A stretch of DNA of 8,616 bases from CAYMLQ01 sp964390795 (GCA_964390795.1 CAYMLQ010000257.1:1-8616), one strand, 5' to 3'; shown: positions 1-7,134, counted from the first letter of the stretch. The notes: generated from the sequence alone by a model not told the origin. Made by a program: numbers and translations.

Positions 1-42
1 AGTAATTCCGCATGGGTAAGGGTAAATAGTGCCGCCTATGGG

Positions 43-105
43 ATGCTAGTGAGTCTGATGCTGATTTTCACGGGAGTGTTGATAGGTGCCGCGTCGGTGC
101 TGGCG
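43..105 (+). other. Putative signal peptide
   Basis: Residues 1-21 (MLVSLMLIFTGVLIGAASVLA) form a hydrophobic stretch ending in V-L-A before Asp22, an acceptable signal peptidase I site. The segment has no Lys or Arg before the hydrophobic core, which is unusual. If translation starts upstream of the window, the in-frame residues WVRVNSAAYG would supply a charged n-region. Confidence 0.65.
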
Positions 106-3100
106 GACATTTTACCGGCGGGAGAGCTGCTGGTGAATCTGGACATGGCGAGCTTGTCGGGCCTCGGCAATGGGGCGACTGTTTCAGCCTGGCCGAATGC
201 GGGCACGCTGGGCGGAAACTTCACGCCGGCCGTGAGCGGGCAGGGCGCGGTTTACCAGACCAGCGTCGGCGGCACGCCGGCTGTGACGTTCGTGGCCTCG
301 GCCAACTCGGTCATGACGAACTCTGTTCTTCCTCCCCAGTCGATTCTGAGCAACAACATCTGGAGCGCGGAAATCTGGGTGCTCAACCCGACGCTGGAGG
401 GTCCCGAAGACCAGCTCGTGTGGACCGACCGCGGCAACTGGGTCGGCCTCGCCGACGGCACCTGCATGGAGATCCGCTACTGCAACGACGCCGCGAACGC
501 GGTGGAACACTACAACGGCAATTGCAACATTCCTTGGACAAGCGCCATACCCCAAGCGGGCGTTTGGCATCACGTCGTGATCACGCGCGACGCGAGCGGC
601 GTAGAGCGCCTGTATGCGGACGGCGTGCTGAAGACCACTAAAACGCCAACGGTCGCCAACCTGCGCGGAGGCGGACGGTTCGCGCTGGGCGGCGTCTGGG
701 ATCGCGCGGCCTCCAACTGGCAGATGCTTTTCAGCGGTTCCCTTGCCAAAGTGCGCGTGCACAGCGGCACCCTGAGCGGCGCTCAAGTCTTGAACAACTA
801 CCTGTTTGAGACCAGCGACTATCAGCCCGTCTGGACCGGCACTGCTGGAGCGACTCTGCCTTGGGCTGACGGCGCCAACTGGCTGGGCGGCAACGTGGGC
901 TCCGCGGGCGAGACCGTGGCGATCACGAACGGCGGCACGGCGTCCCTGTCAAGCAGCGTTCAGCTCTACACCCTGTTCGCCACGCACGGCGGGCTGGTTG
1001 TGACCAACGGCGCAGACCTCACGTTCCCTGCGATGTCCGCGACCCTCAACATGGGCGATGGCCCGGGCAAGCAGTTCGCGCTCACAGTGGCTGACGGCAG
1101 CTTCAAGCTTCCGGGTGCCAATGCCAACAACCTCTACATGGGCGTGAATGGCGGACGCGTGGATGCGACCGTCGGAGGCGGCACCGCGGCCGCCGTGATC
1201 GAGGTGGACCGCGACGTGCTTCTCGGCAGCGGGTCGGGAAGCGTCGGACGCATGACGCTCGGGGCCAACGGCGGAGTCTACGCTTCGAACGGCTGGTTCT
1301 ACGTGGGCAATGCCATCACTGGCGATGGCCGTCTGGAGCTCAACGGCGGCACGGTCGGGTTCCGCACAGCGGACAAGTCGCTGGTCGTCGGCGGCAACGG
1401 CGCGCGCTCCGAGGTCGTGGTCAACAGCGGGCTGGTGGATGCCACCGGCGACATCAAGTGGGCCGCCGGCACCTCGACCAACCGCTCGTATGGCGTTGTC
1501 CGCCTCAACGGCGGCACGATGCAGGCCAAGCGCTTCGAAGCCGATACGACGGCCGGAACGAACCTTTTCTACCTCAACGGCGGCACGGTGAAGGCGCGCG
1601 TGTCAGCCACGGATTTCATGTTCAACCTGACGGCGGCCTACGTGCAGTCCGGCGGCGCGGTATACGAAATTCCCTCGGGCGTGACGGTGACCAACGCGCA
1701 GGGGCTTTTGGCTGATCCGCTCAGCGCGGGCGGCGGTCTGACCAAGAAGGGCTCGGGGCGTGTGGCCTTCACCGGCGCCAACACCTTCACGGGAAATATT
1801 GACGTGCAGGCGGGCGACCTCTTCTTCCGCAACGCAAGCGGACTGCCGGCCGGATACGCCGGGACCGTTACGCTGGCTAACAATGTCGCGATCGGCTACG
1901 AGAAGGCTGGCGGTGCGACGCTTCTGGCTTCTCAGCTCACTGCGACTTCTTCTGGCTATCTGACGCTCTTTGGAGCTAACGCGGCGGACACGGTCGACTT
2001 CTCGACCTTCCCCAATATGAAGTTGGCGTTTTTGGGTCTCGCGAATTACACGGGGATCTTTATACCCTACCAAGGGATCTACACCCTTAAAACGGAAGGC
2101 ACGGTGGTGACGAACGCCATGGTGATGGTCGATTCTGGCTCCGTGACCGGGCGGCTGAGCGTCACCGGCGTCTCGGGCGGCGGCTTGTGGCTGACAGGTA
2201 ACAGCTCGTTCAGCGGCGGGGTTGACATCGATGCCGCCTACGTGGTGCTCGGCCATGCGAACGCGCTCGGCGCGCAGGCCACACCCGGCGTGCGCGACGT
2301 GCAGCTTCGCAACGGCGGCACGCTCCGGTTCGACGCGGCCATGGACGTCGGCGCGTTCGTCAGCAATCGCCTCGACACCGCCTCGTCGGGCATTCTCCTG
2401 ATCGGCGCGGCCAACGCCGGGAAGAGCATCGACCTTCGCAGCCATCCCGGCATCGTGGTCGGCTCGGGCGAACTCAGCCTCGACTACTCCGGCACGCTCA
2501 CGCCCTTCGCCAGCGCCTATCGCTTAGGCGGCGGCAACGCGGTGTACGCCGGCTCGGGCAACCGCGGCCTCTCGGTCAGCAACTTCGCCGACAGCGCGGG
2601 CGCGACCGCCGTGGTGATCGGCACGCCGGGCATCGCCGAACTGAAAGCCGGAAACACCTATTCGGGCGGTACGGTGGTGTCCAATCGCGCCGTCCTGTTC
2701 CTGAATACGGATGGTCTCGGCGCGGTGCCCGCGTCGCCTGACGCGGCCAACCTCACCGTAAACAACGGCGTGATCCGCAGCGGCGCGGTGAACTTTTCGC
2801 TCAACGCCAACCGTGGCGTGTCGGTCGGTTCGGGAGGTATGGAACTCCACCCGTGGGGCGGGTACACGATGACCGTCAACGGCAACCTGTCGGGCTCCGG
2901 CCGGATCACGACGACGGACGGCGGCACCGTCACCTTCGGCGGCGCGGTGAACAGTTACAACGGCAACGTGGTGATCGGCGGCGGGCAGAACATCCGCATC
3001 GGCACGGGCCCCGCCTTCAGTTGGGCCTCGACCGGCGGTGTGACCGACAACGGCACGCTCTGGCTGAAGACCGACGGCACCTCGACCTTCGGGGACTTGG

Positions 3101-6100
3101 TCAGCGGCAACGGCACGGTGCGCAAAGAGGGCTCTGGCCTCTTGACGCTCTCTTCGCAGCAGACGTACGCGGGCGTCACCTACATCGACGCGGGCGTGCT
3201 GCAGGTCTCCGCCACCAACGTACTGCCGCGCGGCGCGGGCAAGGGCGTTGTCGAGATCAAGAGCGGCGCGGCCCTGGATGCGAACAACCTCCACCTGCTG
3301 GTCGGCGGCCTCAGCGGGGCCGGACTGGTGACCAACAGCGCGGGCGGCCTGAGGAACCTGTACGTGGGCGAGAACAATGTGACCTCAGTCTATTCCGGCG
3401 TGATCGATCCCGCGCTGTCGCTGGTCAAGATCGGCGCAGGCAAGCAGACGCTCGGAAACACGAACGGCACGCTGTCTCAAGCCGCTGTCCAAGCGGGCGC
3501 GCTCGAGCTTGCGGGCCCGATGACCGTCATCGGCAACGTTTCCGTCGCGGATGGCGCAACGCTGGTCGTATCGGATGCCGTGAGCGGGCTGGTCGGCGAA
3601 TTCTTCGACCTGACGGTCGCACCCCTCACGGCCAACTTCGTGTCGCTGTCCGCGATCAACACCTTCCTGACGGGCAAGACGCCCGCGTTGACCGTCAACA
3701 GCTCTTACCTCGGTGCCGGCTTTGATCTGGGTGGGACTGATGGAGGTTATACGCCGCGCTTCCCAACCGCATACAATACCGCCGCGAAAGACAATTTTGT
3801 CACGCGGTTTACGGGTTGGTTCAACGCCGAGCAGGCGGGCAGCTACACCTTCGCAACCGCGAGTGACGACGGCAGCATGGTCTTCATCGATGGCGCCACC
3901 GTGGTGGACAATAACTACATGCAGGGCTACGTGCCCGCCACCAAGCGCAGCGGCAGCGTCACGCTGACCGCTGGCATGCACGCGATCATCATCGTGATGT
4001 ACGAGGCGGCTGGCGGTCAGGGGCTGACCGTGTGGCTGACAACGCCGGGCGGCACGGAGCAGGTGCTCCCCAACCGTTTGCTCTTCAGCGGAAACACGGG
4101 CGCGGCGCAGGTCGGTTCGCTGTTCGGCAGCGCAAACAGCACGCTGAGCTTCGTGACCGGTTTCGGAGCGATCCTCCGCGTCACGGGAAACAGCGATTCG
4201 ACCTTCTCAGGAGCGATTCTGGGGTCGAACGCCAACAGCCGGCTGGTCAAGGAAGGCGCTGGGGCGCTGACGCTCTCGTCGGGCAAGAGCGACCACTACG
4301 GCACGCTCGACATTCAGGGAGGCAAACTGATCCTGACCAACGGGCCCTCGGTGCTCGGCACGCTGGCCATGGCCGACGGCGTCACGACCGAGGTGTCGGG
4401 CATAAACGGACTAACCATGCAGTTCTACAACCGCACGACCGCTGACGCGGTTTACACCAAGTTCCTGACGCAAGATGTATTCACTGCCTATCTGAGCAGC
4501 ACGTTCCCGAGCGGCCCCAGCTATGTCACCAACTCCCTGATGCTGGGAGCGAATCTTGACTCGGGTGCCGGCGGCGAGTACTGGCCCGCGCTGTATAAGC
4601 AGGGCTCCGGGGCTGAAAACGACACGTACGACGCCTACCTGTTCGGCAACATCTATCTCGACCGGTCGGGGACTTACACCTTCGGCACGGCCAGCGATGA
4701 CGGCTCCATGCTCTTTATCGACAAAGCACTGGTGGTGAACAACGGTTTTGACCAAGGCGTAACGGCCCGCTACGGCGCGCTCACGCTGAACTCTGGCTTC
4801 CACGAGATCGCGATTCCTTACCGTGAGAACACCGGCGGAAATGCCTTGCGCGTGTATATGGCCTATCCGGGCGGAGCGACCAACCTGATGCCTCAATCGG
4901 TTCTCTTCGGCGGGGCAGTCCTGCGCGGGCTGGCAGGCTCAGCGGGCAGCATGTTCAACCTCGGGACGAGCGCTTCGGTCCTGCTGAATCAGAGCGTCAG
5001 CACGACGCATGCGGGCACGATCCTCGGAGGAGCGTCGAGCTTCATCCAGAAGAAAGGCTCCGGCACGCTGACGCTCACCGACAACAACGCCGGCTTCTAC
5101 GGCAAGCACATCGTCAGCGAGGGCACCCTGCGCGTGGGCGACGGCGGCGCGACCGGCGCTCTGGGACCGGCCACCGCTGAGATCGGCGCTCTGGGCACGC
5201 TGGCCTTTGACCGCACGGGCACCGTGACGGTGGGCGGACTGCTTGTCGGCACGGGCCTGATCCGCCTGGATGGCCCCGGCGAAGTGTATGTGACCTCAAC
5301 CAACTCCTTTGCGGGTGCGGTGAAGATCAACAACGGGAGACTGACCTTCGCCCCAGGCGCTACGCTCGGTTCGTCCGCGACCGTCACGAACGCAGGGGTT
5401 GTCGAGGTCAAGACCACCGGTACCCTGGTGCAGAGTGGGATCACGGGCGCATTGGTTGGCGGCGGCGAACTCAACGTCACCGGCAGCGGCACCCTTTTCT
5501 TGAACCGGGACAATGTCTACACCGGCGTGACGCGCGTGGCCACGGGTGCCACCCTGCGTGTTGCGCGCCCGTCGCAACTGGGCGGCGCTGGCAGCGTGGC
5601 GCTCGACGGCGGCACGCTGGCGATCACCCCGGAAGTGACTCCGGGTACGAACGCATTGCTCCCGGCGCTTGGCGCTGCGGCCTGGAGGCTCAACGGCAAC
5701 GCGATCTGGTCCAACCGCTACAGCAGCTCTTGGATACAGCTCACGGCGAATGCAGGCAGTCAGGCGGGTAGCGCGTTCAGTAACACCAAGGTCAATCCTG
5801 CGGTGCCGTGGTATGCCTCCTTCCGGTACGAAGTGGGCGACCACAGCGTCAACGCTGCGGACGGCATGGCTTTCATCCTCCAGAACAGCAGTTCGACCAA
5901 CGGCGCGCTGGGCGGCACGGGCGGCTTTATCGGGGTGAACACGATCACGCCGTCGATCGGGTTCTACTTCAACCTCTACAACACGGCCTCTGTCGGCTGG
6001 ATTGTCAACGGTGCAAAGAGTGGTGATACCACGGCTCTCAACGGCATCATTCCGACGAATGGCGTGGATGTCGTGGTGTCCTTTGACGGCGACAAGCTGA

Positions 6101-6792
6101 ACCTGACGCTGACGCAAGGCGTTAAGATTTTCACGGCCTCGCTCACCGTCAACATGACCACCCAGTTCGGCGGCAACACGGCCTACGTCGGCTTCGGCGG
6201 CGGTACGGGCGGTGCGACTGCGCAGCAGTTCGTCGGAAACTTCTCGTTCAACGACGCAAACCCCGGCTCGACTGCCTTTGCCAATAGCGTGACGGTCGGC
6301 GACAGTCTGACCGGCGCGATCGCCCCGTCGCTGGTCAACAGCAACGCGGCCTTCAGCGTGAACGGGTTCGGGCTGGGCTCGAACGCGACGCTCAACGTGG
6401 CGGCGGCTGTGGGCTCGATTGCCAATTCCGCTTACACCGTGGCGGCCAGCAACGTGACCGTATCCGCAGGTAGCGCGACCGTCAACATGGCCGCGAATGG
6501 CACGGGCAAGGGCGTCTTGGCCCTGACGAAGCTGACCGTGGGCCGCGGTGCGAAACTGGTCGTGACCGGCGCGGTCTCCGTGCCCGGTGGCACCCTAACG
6601 GTGGTGGTGCCGACGCCGGTGCCGCGCGGGATCACCTTGCTCGCGGACTTCACGGGCGCGACCTGGGTGGGCGGACAGCCGACGCTCCTTCTCGTGGATG
6701 CGCAAGGCAACAGCGTGGACGCGGCGATCGCCTTGCGTAACGGTAAACTTTACATCAACACCGTGCGTGGCACGGTCATCCTCCTCCGGTAG
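43..6792 (+). CDS. Giant secreted adhesin-like protein: LamG, autotransporter-type repeats, two PA14, L-type lectin
   Basis: A single open frame encodes 2249 residues. In order: hydrophobic signal segment (1-21); LamG/concanavalin-like domain (about 24-256, with the WHHVVITRDASG and LYADG signatures); Gly/Asn-rich beta-strand region with LNGGT motifs (about 265-560); autotransporter-associated repeats (about 563-1180); PA14 (1183-1349); repeat (1388-1440); PA14 (1457-1622); repeats (1656-1865); L-type lectin domain (1878-2076); and a beta-rich C-terminus ending GTVILLR. The mix of three carbohydrate-binding folds on a beta-helical stalk suggests a surface or secreted glycan-binding adhesin; the ligand cannot be told. 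There is no C-terminal beta-barrel, so it is not a classical type V autotransporter, and no PEP-CTERM tail. The start is uncertain: codons 1-42 are in frame without a stop, no Shine-Dalgarno precedes ATG 43, and the n-region lacks a positive charge, whereas an Arg is encoded at 19-21. The gene appears to stand alone, ending in its own terminator. Confidence 0.9.
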   Translation: MLVSLMLIFTGVLIGAASVLADILPAGELLVNLDMASLSGLGNGATVSAWPNAGTLGGNFTPAVSGQGAVYQTSVGGTPAVTFVASANSVMTNSVLPPQSILSNNIWSAEIWVLNPTLEGPEDQLVWTDRGNWVGLADGTCMEIRYCNDAANAVEHYNGNCNIPWTSAIPQAGVWHHVVITRDASGVERLYADGVLKTTKTPTVANLRGGGRFALGGVWDRAASNWQMLFSGSLAKVRVHSGTLSGAQVLNNYLFETSDYQPVWTGTAGATLPWADGANWLGGNVGSAGETVAITNGGTASLSSSVQLYTLFATHGGLVVTNGADLTFPAMSATLNMGDGPGKQFALTVADGSFKLPGANANNLYMGVNGGRVDATVGGGTAAAVIEVDRDVLLGSGSGSVGRMTLGANGGVYASNGWFYVGNAITGDGRLELNGGTVGFRTADKSLVVGGNGARSEVVVNSGLVDATGDIKWAAGTSTNRSYGVVRLNGGTMQAKRFEADTTAGTNLFYLNGGTVKARVSATDFMFNLTAAYVQSGGAVYEIPSGVTVTNAQGLLADPLSAGGGLTKKGSGRVAFTGANTFTGNIDVQAGDLFFRNASGLPAGYAGTVTLANNVAIGYEKAGGATLLASQLTATSSGYLTLFGANAADTVDFSTFPNMKLAFLGLANYTGIFIPYQGIYTLKTEGTVVTNAMVMVDSGSVTGRLSVTGVSGGGLWLTGNSSFSGGVDIDAAYVVLGHANALGAQATPGVRDVQLRNGGTLRFDAAMDVGAFVSNRLDTASSGILLIGAANAGKSIDLRSHPGIVVGSGELSLDYSGTLTPFASAYRLGGGNAVYAGSGNRGLSVSNFADSAGATAVVIGTPGIAELKAGNTYSGGTVVSNRAVLFLNTDGLGAVPASPDAANLTVNNGVIRSGAVNFSLNANRGVSVGSGGMELHPWGGYTMTVNGNLSGSGRITTTDGGTVTFGGAVNSYNGNVVIGGGQNIRIGTGPAFSWASTGGVTDNGTLWLKTDGTSTFGDLVSGNGTVRKEGSGLLTLSSQQTYAGVTYIDAGVLQVSATNVLPRGAGKGVVEIKSGAALDANNLHLLVGGLSGAGLVTNSAGGLRNLYVGENNVTSVYSGVIDPALSLVKIGAGKQTLGNTNGTLSQAAVQAGALELAGPMTVIGNVSVADGATLVVSDAVSGLVGEFFDLTVAPLTANFVSLSAINTFLTGKTPALTVNSSYLGAGFDLGGTDGGYTPRFPTAYNTAAKDNFVTRFTGWFNAEQAGSYTFATASDDGSMVFIDGATVVDNNYMQGYVPATKRSGSVTLTAGMHAIIIVMYEAAGGQGLTVWLTTPGGTEQVLPNRLLFSGNTGAAQVGSLFGSANSTLSFVTGFGAILRVTGNSDSTFSGAILGSNANSRLVKEGAGALTLSSGKSDHYGTLDIQGGKLILTNGPSVLGTLAMADGVTTEVSGINGLTMQFYNRTTADAVYTKFLTQDVFTAYLSSTFPSGPSYVTNSLMLGANLDSGAGGEYWPALYKQGSGAENDTYDAYLFGNIYLDRSGTYTFGTASDDGSMLFIDKALVVNNGFDQGVTARYGALTLNSGFHEIAIPYRENTGGNALRVYMAYPGGATNLMPQSVLFGGAVLRGLAGSAGSMFNLGTSASVLLNQSVSTTHAGTILGGASSFIQKKGSGTLTLTDNNAGFYGKHIVSEGTLRVGDGGATGALGPATAEIGALGTLAFDRTGTVTVGGLLVGTGLIRLDGPGEVYVTSTNSFAGAVKINNGRLTFAPGATLGSSATVTNAGVVEVKTTGTLVQSGITGALVGGGELNVTGSGTLFLNRDNVYTGVTRVATGATLRVARPSQLGGAGSVALDGGTLAITPEVTPGTNALLPALGAAAWRLNGNAIWSNRYSSSWIQLTANAGSQAGSAFSNTKVNPAVPWYASFRYEVGDHSVNAADGMAFILQNSSSTNGALGGTGGFIGVNTITPSIGFYFNLYNTASVGWIVNGAKSGDTTALNGIIPTNGVDVVVSFDGDKLNLTLTQGVKIFTASLTVNMTTQFGGNTAYVGFGGGTGGATAQQFVGNFSFNDANPGSTAFANSVTVGDSLTGAIAPSLVNSNAAFSVNGFGLGSNATLNVAAAVGSIANSAYTVAASNVTVSAGSATVNMAANGTGKGVLALTKLTVGRGAKLVVTGAVSVPGGTLTVVVPTPVPRGITLLADFTGATWVGGQPTLLLVDAQGNSVDAAIALRNGKLYINTVRGTVILLR
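112..810 (+). other. LamG / concanavalin A-like domain of the giant protein
   Basis: Residues about 24-256. The pattern WHHVVITRDASG, then ERLYADG, then GGRFALGG and SGSLAKVRVHSGTLS near the end is typical of bacterial LamG-like (laminin G/pentraxin) jelly-roll domains, which often bind glycans. The three cysteines I could find in the whole protein (C141, C147, C161) all lie here. Confidence 0.8.
1339..1587 (+). repeat. Three exact 15-bp copies encoding LNGGT
   Basis: The 15-mer ctcaacggcggcacg occurs at 1339-1353, 1504-1518 and 1573-1587, always in frame as Leu-Asn-Gly-Gly-Thr (residues 433, 488 and 511). LNGGT turns recur in the beta-helical passenger-like regions of such proteins. A related RNGGT copy lies at about 2308-2322. 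Confidence 0.8.
1729..3576 (+). repeat. Block of autotransporter-associated beta-strand repeats (first array)
   Basis: Residues about 563-1178 contain divergent copies of the passenger-associated repeat (a G-L-x-K-x-G-S-G-x-L-x-L core, then a Y/F-x-G turn, then a G-x-L strand). Clear copies are LTKKGSGRVAFTGANTFTG (about 566), VSGGGLWLTGNSSFSGG (about 709), AELKAGNTYSGGTVV (about 862), GSGRITTTDGGTVTFGG (about 951) and GTVRKEGSGLLTLSSQQTY (about 1024). Known members build beta-helical stalks. Confidence 0.8.
3589..4089 (+). other. PA14 domain, copy 1
   Basis: Residues 1183-1349 begin LVGEFFDL and contain GSYTFATASDDGSMVFIDG, the signature PA14 core, followed by LTAGMHAIIIVMYEAAGG and a closing PNRLLF strand. 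The paired Asp in SDDGS is the position used for calcium-assisted sugar binding in PA14 adhesins and glycosidases, so glycan binding is a reasonable inference. Confidence 0.85.
4411..4908 (+). other. PA14 domain, copy 2
   Basis: Residues 1457-1622 begin LTMQFYNRT and contain GTYTFGTASDDGSMLFID, LNSGFHEIAIPYRENTGG and a closing PQSVLF strand. It matches copy 1 motif for motif and keeps the Asp-Asp pair, but is clearly diverged, so the duplication is old. Confidence 0.85.
5008..5628 (+). repeat. Second array of autotransporter-associated repeats
   Basis: Residues about 1656-1862 carry further stalk repeats: TILGGASSFIQKKGSGTLTL (about 1659), GPGEVYVTSTNSFAGAV (about 1744) and GGGELNVTGSGTLFLNRDN (about 1806), ending in SVALDGGTLAI. 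They lead straight into the lectin domain. Confidence 0.75.
5674..6270 (+). other. L-type (legume-like) lectin domain
   Basis: Residues 1878-2076. Visible marks are WRLNGNA near the start, ADGMAFILQNSS followed by LGGTGGFIG, IGFYFNLYN, a VVSFDGDKLNLTL strand, and AYVGFGGGTGG with a final FVGNFSFND. This order of strands is that of legume-lectin-like domains found in large bacterial surface proteins. In the legume family the Asp of ADG contacts sugar and calcium; it is present here. Confidence 0.8.
6757..6789 (+). other. C-terminal tail of the giant protein
   Basis: The last 11 residues read INTVRGTVILLR minus its first Ile: a short hydrophobic strand closed by a terminal Arg. There is no beta-barrel, LPXTG, PEP-CTERM or clear type IX CTD. 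It could simply be the last strand of the fold or an unrecognised export or anchoring tag. Confidence 0.35.
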
Positions 6793-6801
6793 GCACCGGC
6801 A

Positions 6802-6861
6802 GGGCGGCGGCCCTTGCTATGCGCCGCCGCCCCGTTCCGAATTTTTTTTCCGAATTTTTTT
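6802..6861 (+). terminator. Intrinsic terminator of the giant gene
   Basis: A perfect 10-bp GC helix, GGGCGGCGGC (6802-6811) with GCCGCCGCCC (6823-6832), has an 11-nt loop and begins 9 bp after the stop codon. It is followed by T8 (6842-6849) and T7 (6855-6861). Confidence 0.9.
6835..6860 (+). repeat. Tandem 13-bp duplication in the terminator tail
   Basis: TTCCGAATTTTTT occurs twice back to back, at 6835-6847 and 6848-6860, giving the terminator two T-tracts. Confidence 0.95.
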
Positions 6862-6875
6862 GTAAATAATCGCCT

Positions 6876-6903
6876 TTGACTATGCGGCAATTTTTGATAC
6901 AGT
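6876..6903 (+). promoter_or_regulatory. Candidate sigma-70-type promoter of the tRNA
   Basis: TTGACT (6876-6881) and TACAGT (6898-6903) are separated by 16 bp. They match the -35 and -10 consensus at five and four of six positions. Initiation near 6910 would leave a leader of about 7 nt before the tRNA. Confidence 0.5.
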
Positions 6904-6916
6904 TACTTCACATTTT

Positions 6917-6990
6917 GCGGGCGTAATTCAATGGCAGAATAGGAGCTTCCCAAGCTTCACACGTGGGTTCGATTCCCATCGCCCGCTCCA
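6917..6990 (+). tRNA. tRNA-Gly (anticodon CCC), CCA encoded
   Basis: A full cloverleaf can be drawn: acceptor GCGGGCG/CGCCCGC (6917-6923, 6980-6986), D stem ATTC/GAAT, anticodon stem GGAGC/GCTTC with loop TTCCCAA (6947-6953), 4-nt variable loop, T stem GTGGG/CCCAT with loop TTCGATT, discriminator U, and genomic CCA (6988-6990). Anticodon CCC (6949-6951) reads GGG glycine codons. Having CCA encoded and an integrase just downstream makes its 3' half a likely integration target. Confidence 0.96.
6947..6990 (+). other. Likely integrase attachment core (attL) in the tRNA 3' half
   Basis: Tyrosine recombinases of islands usually cross over in the anticodon or T-loop-to-CCA part of a tRNA gene, and the element restores that part. 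The tRNA here is intact and the integrase reads away from it at a distance of 145 bp. No second copy of the tRNA 3' end is visible in the window, so the other junction would lie further right. Extent is approximate and inferred from context only. Confidence 0.45.
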
Positions 6991-7004
6991 TTTTTTATCG
7001 TCAT

Positions 7005-7039
7005 AAACCGCTTAACATCAACAAGTTAGGCGGTTTTTT
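7005..7039 (+). terminator. tRNA terminator
   Basis: A 12-bp helix joins AAACCGCTTAAC (7005-7016) to GTTAGGCGGTTT (7025-7036), with one G-T wobble and an 8-nt loop. It runs into T6 (7034-7039). The AAA on the other side could allow weak use from the opposite strand. Confidence 0.88.
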
Positions 7040-7043
7040 GTTG

Positions 7044-7053
7044 CCCCTAGGGG
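7044..7053. repeat. 10-bp perfect palindrome CCCCTAGGGG
   Basis: A perfect two-fold symmetric site lies 5 bp after the tRNA terminator and about 80 bp before the integrase start, followed by a G7 run (7059-7065). It might be a protein-binding site for integrase control, but nothing else supports this. Confidence 0.3.
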
Positions 7054-7088
7054 TGAACGGGGGGGTGGACGGAAACGGCCTTTTGTGG

Positions 7089-7096
7089 TATCTTTG
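7089..7096 (+). promoter_or_regulatory. Possible -7 element of the integrase promoter (TATCTTTG)
   Basis: TATCTTTG followed by CG matches the TAnnTTTG -7 box of Bacteroidota promoters and lies 38 bp before the start codon. There is no clear TTG at the expected -33 position, and the host does not otherwise look like Bacteroidota, so confidence is low. No good TTGACA/TATAAT pair is visible here. Confidence 0.25.
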
Positions 7097-7121
7097 CGCC
7101 TCGTTACTAATGGCTGCGTGC

Positions 7122-7129
7122 AAGGAGGT
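7122..7129 (+). promoter_or_regulatory. Shine-Dalgarno site of the integrase
   Basis: AAGGAGGT lies with its GGAGG core 6 nt before ATG 7135, near-ideal strength and spacing. It fixes the start and contrasts with the absence of any such site before the giant gene. Confidence 0.9.
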
Positions 7130-7134
7130 TATCG

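Noticed and set aside
184..6710. Many open frames opposite or overlapping the giant gene, some of 200-290 codons
   Set aside because: They are products of high-GC codon bias. Their translations are rich in Arg, Ala and Gly with no recognisable motif, whereas the plus-strand frame shows ordered domains throughout.
6600..6792. C-terminal autotransporter barrel or PEP-CTERM tag
   Set aside because: There is no run of amphipathic barrel strands ending in an aromatic residue, and no PEP motif, transmembrane helix and basic tail.
7010..7031. GCTTAAC and GTTAGGC, exact matches to integron R-box consensus pairs
   Set aside because: They are two arms of a 12-bp terminator with an 8-nt loop, leaving no room for the inner boxes of an attC site. 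Best explained as the tRNA terminator.
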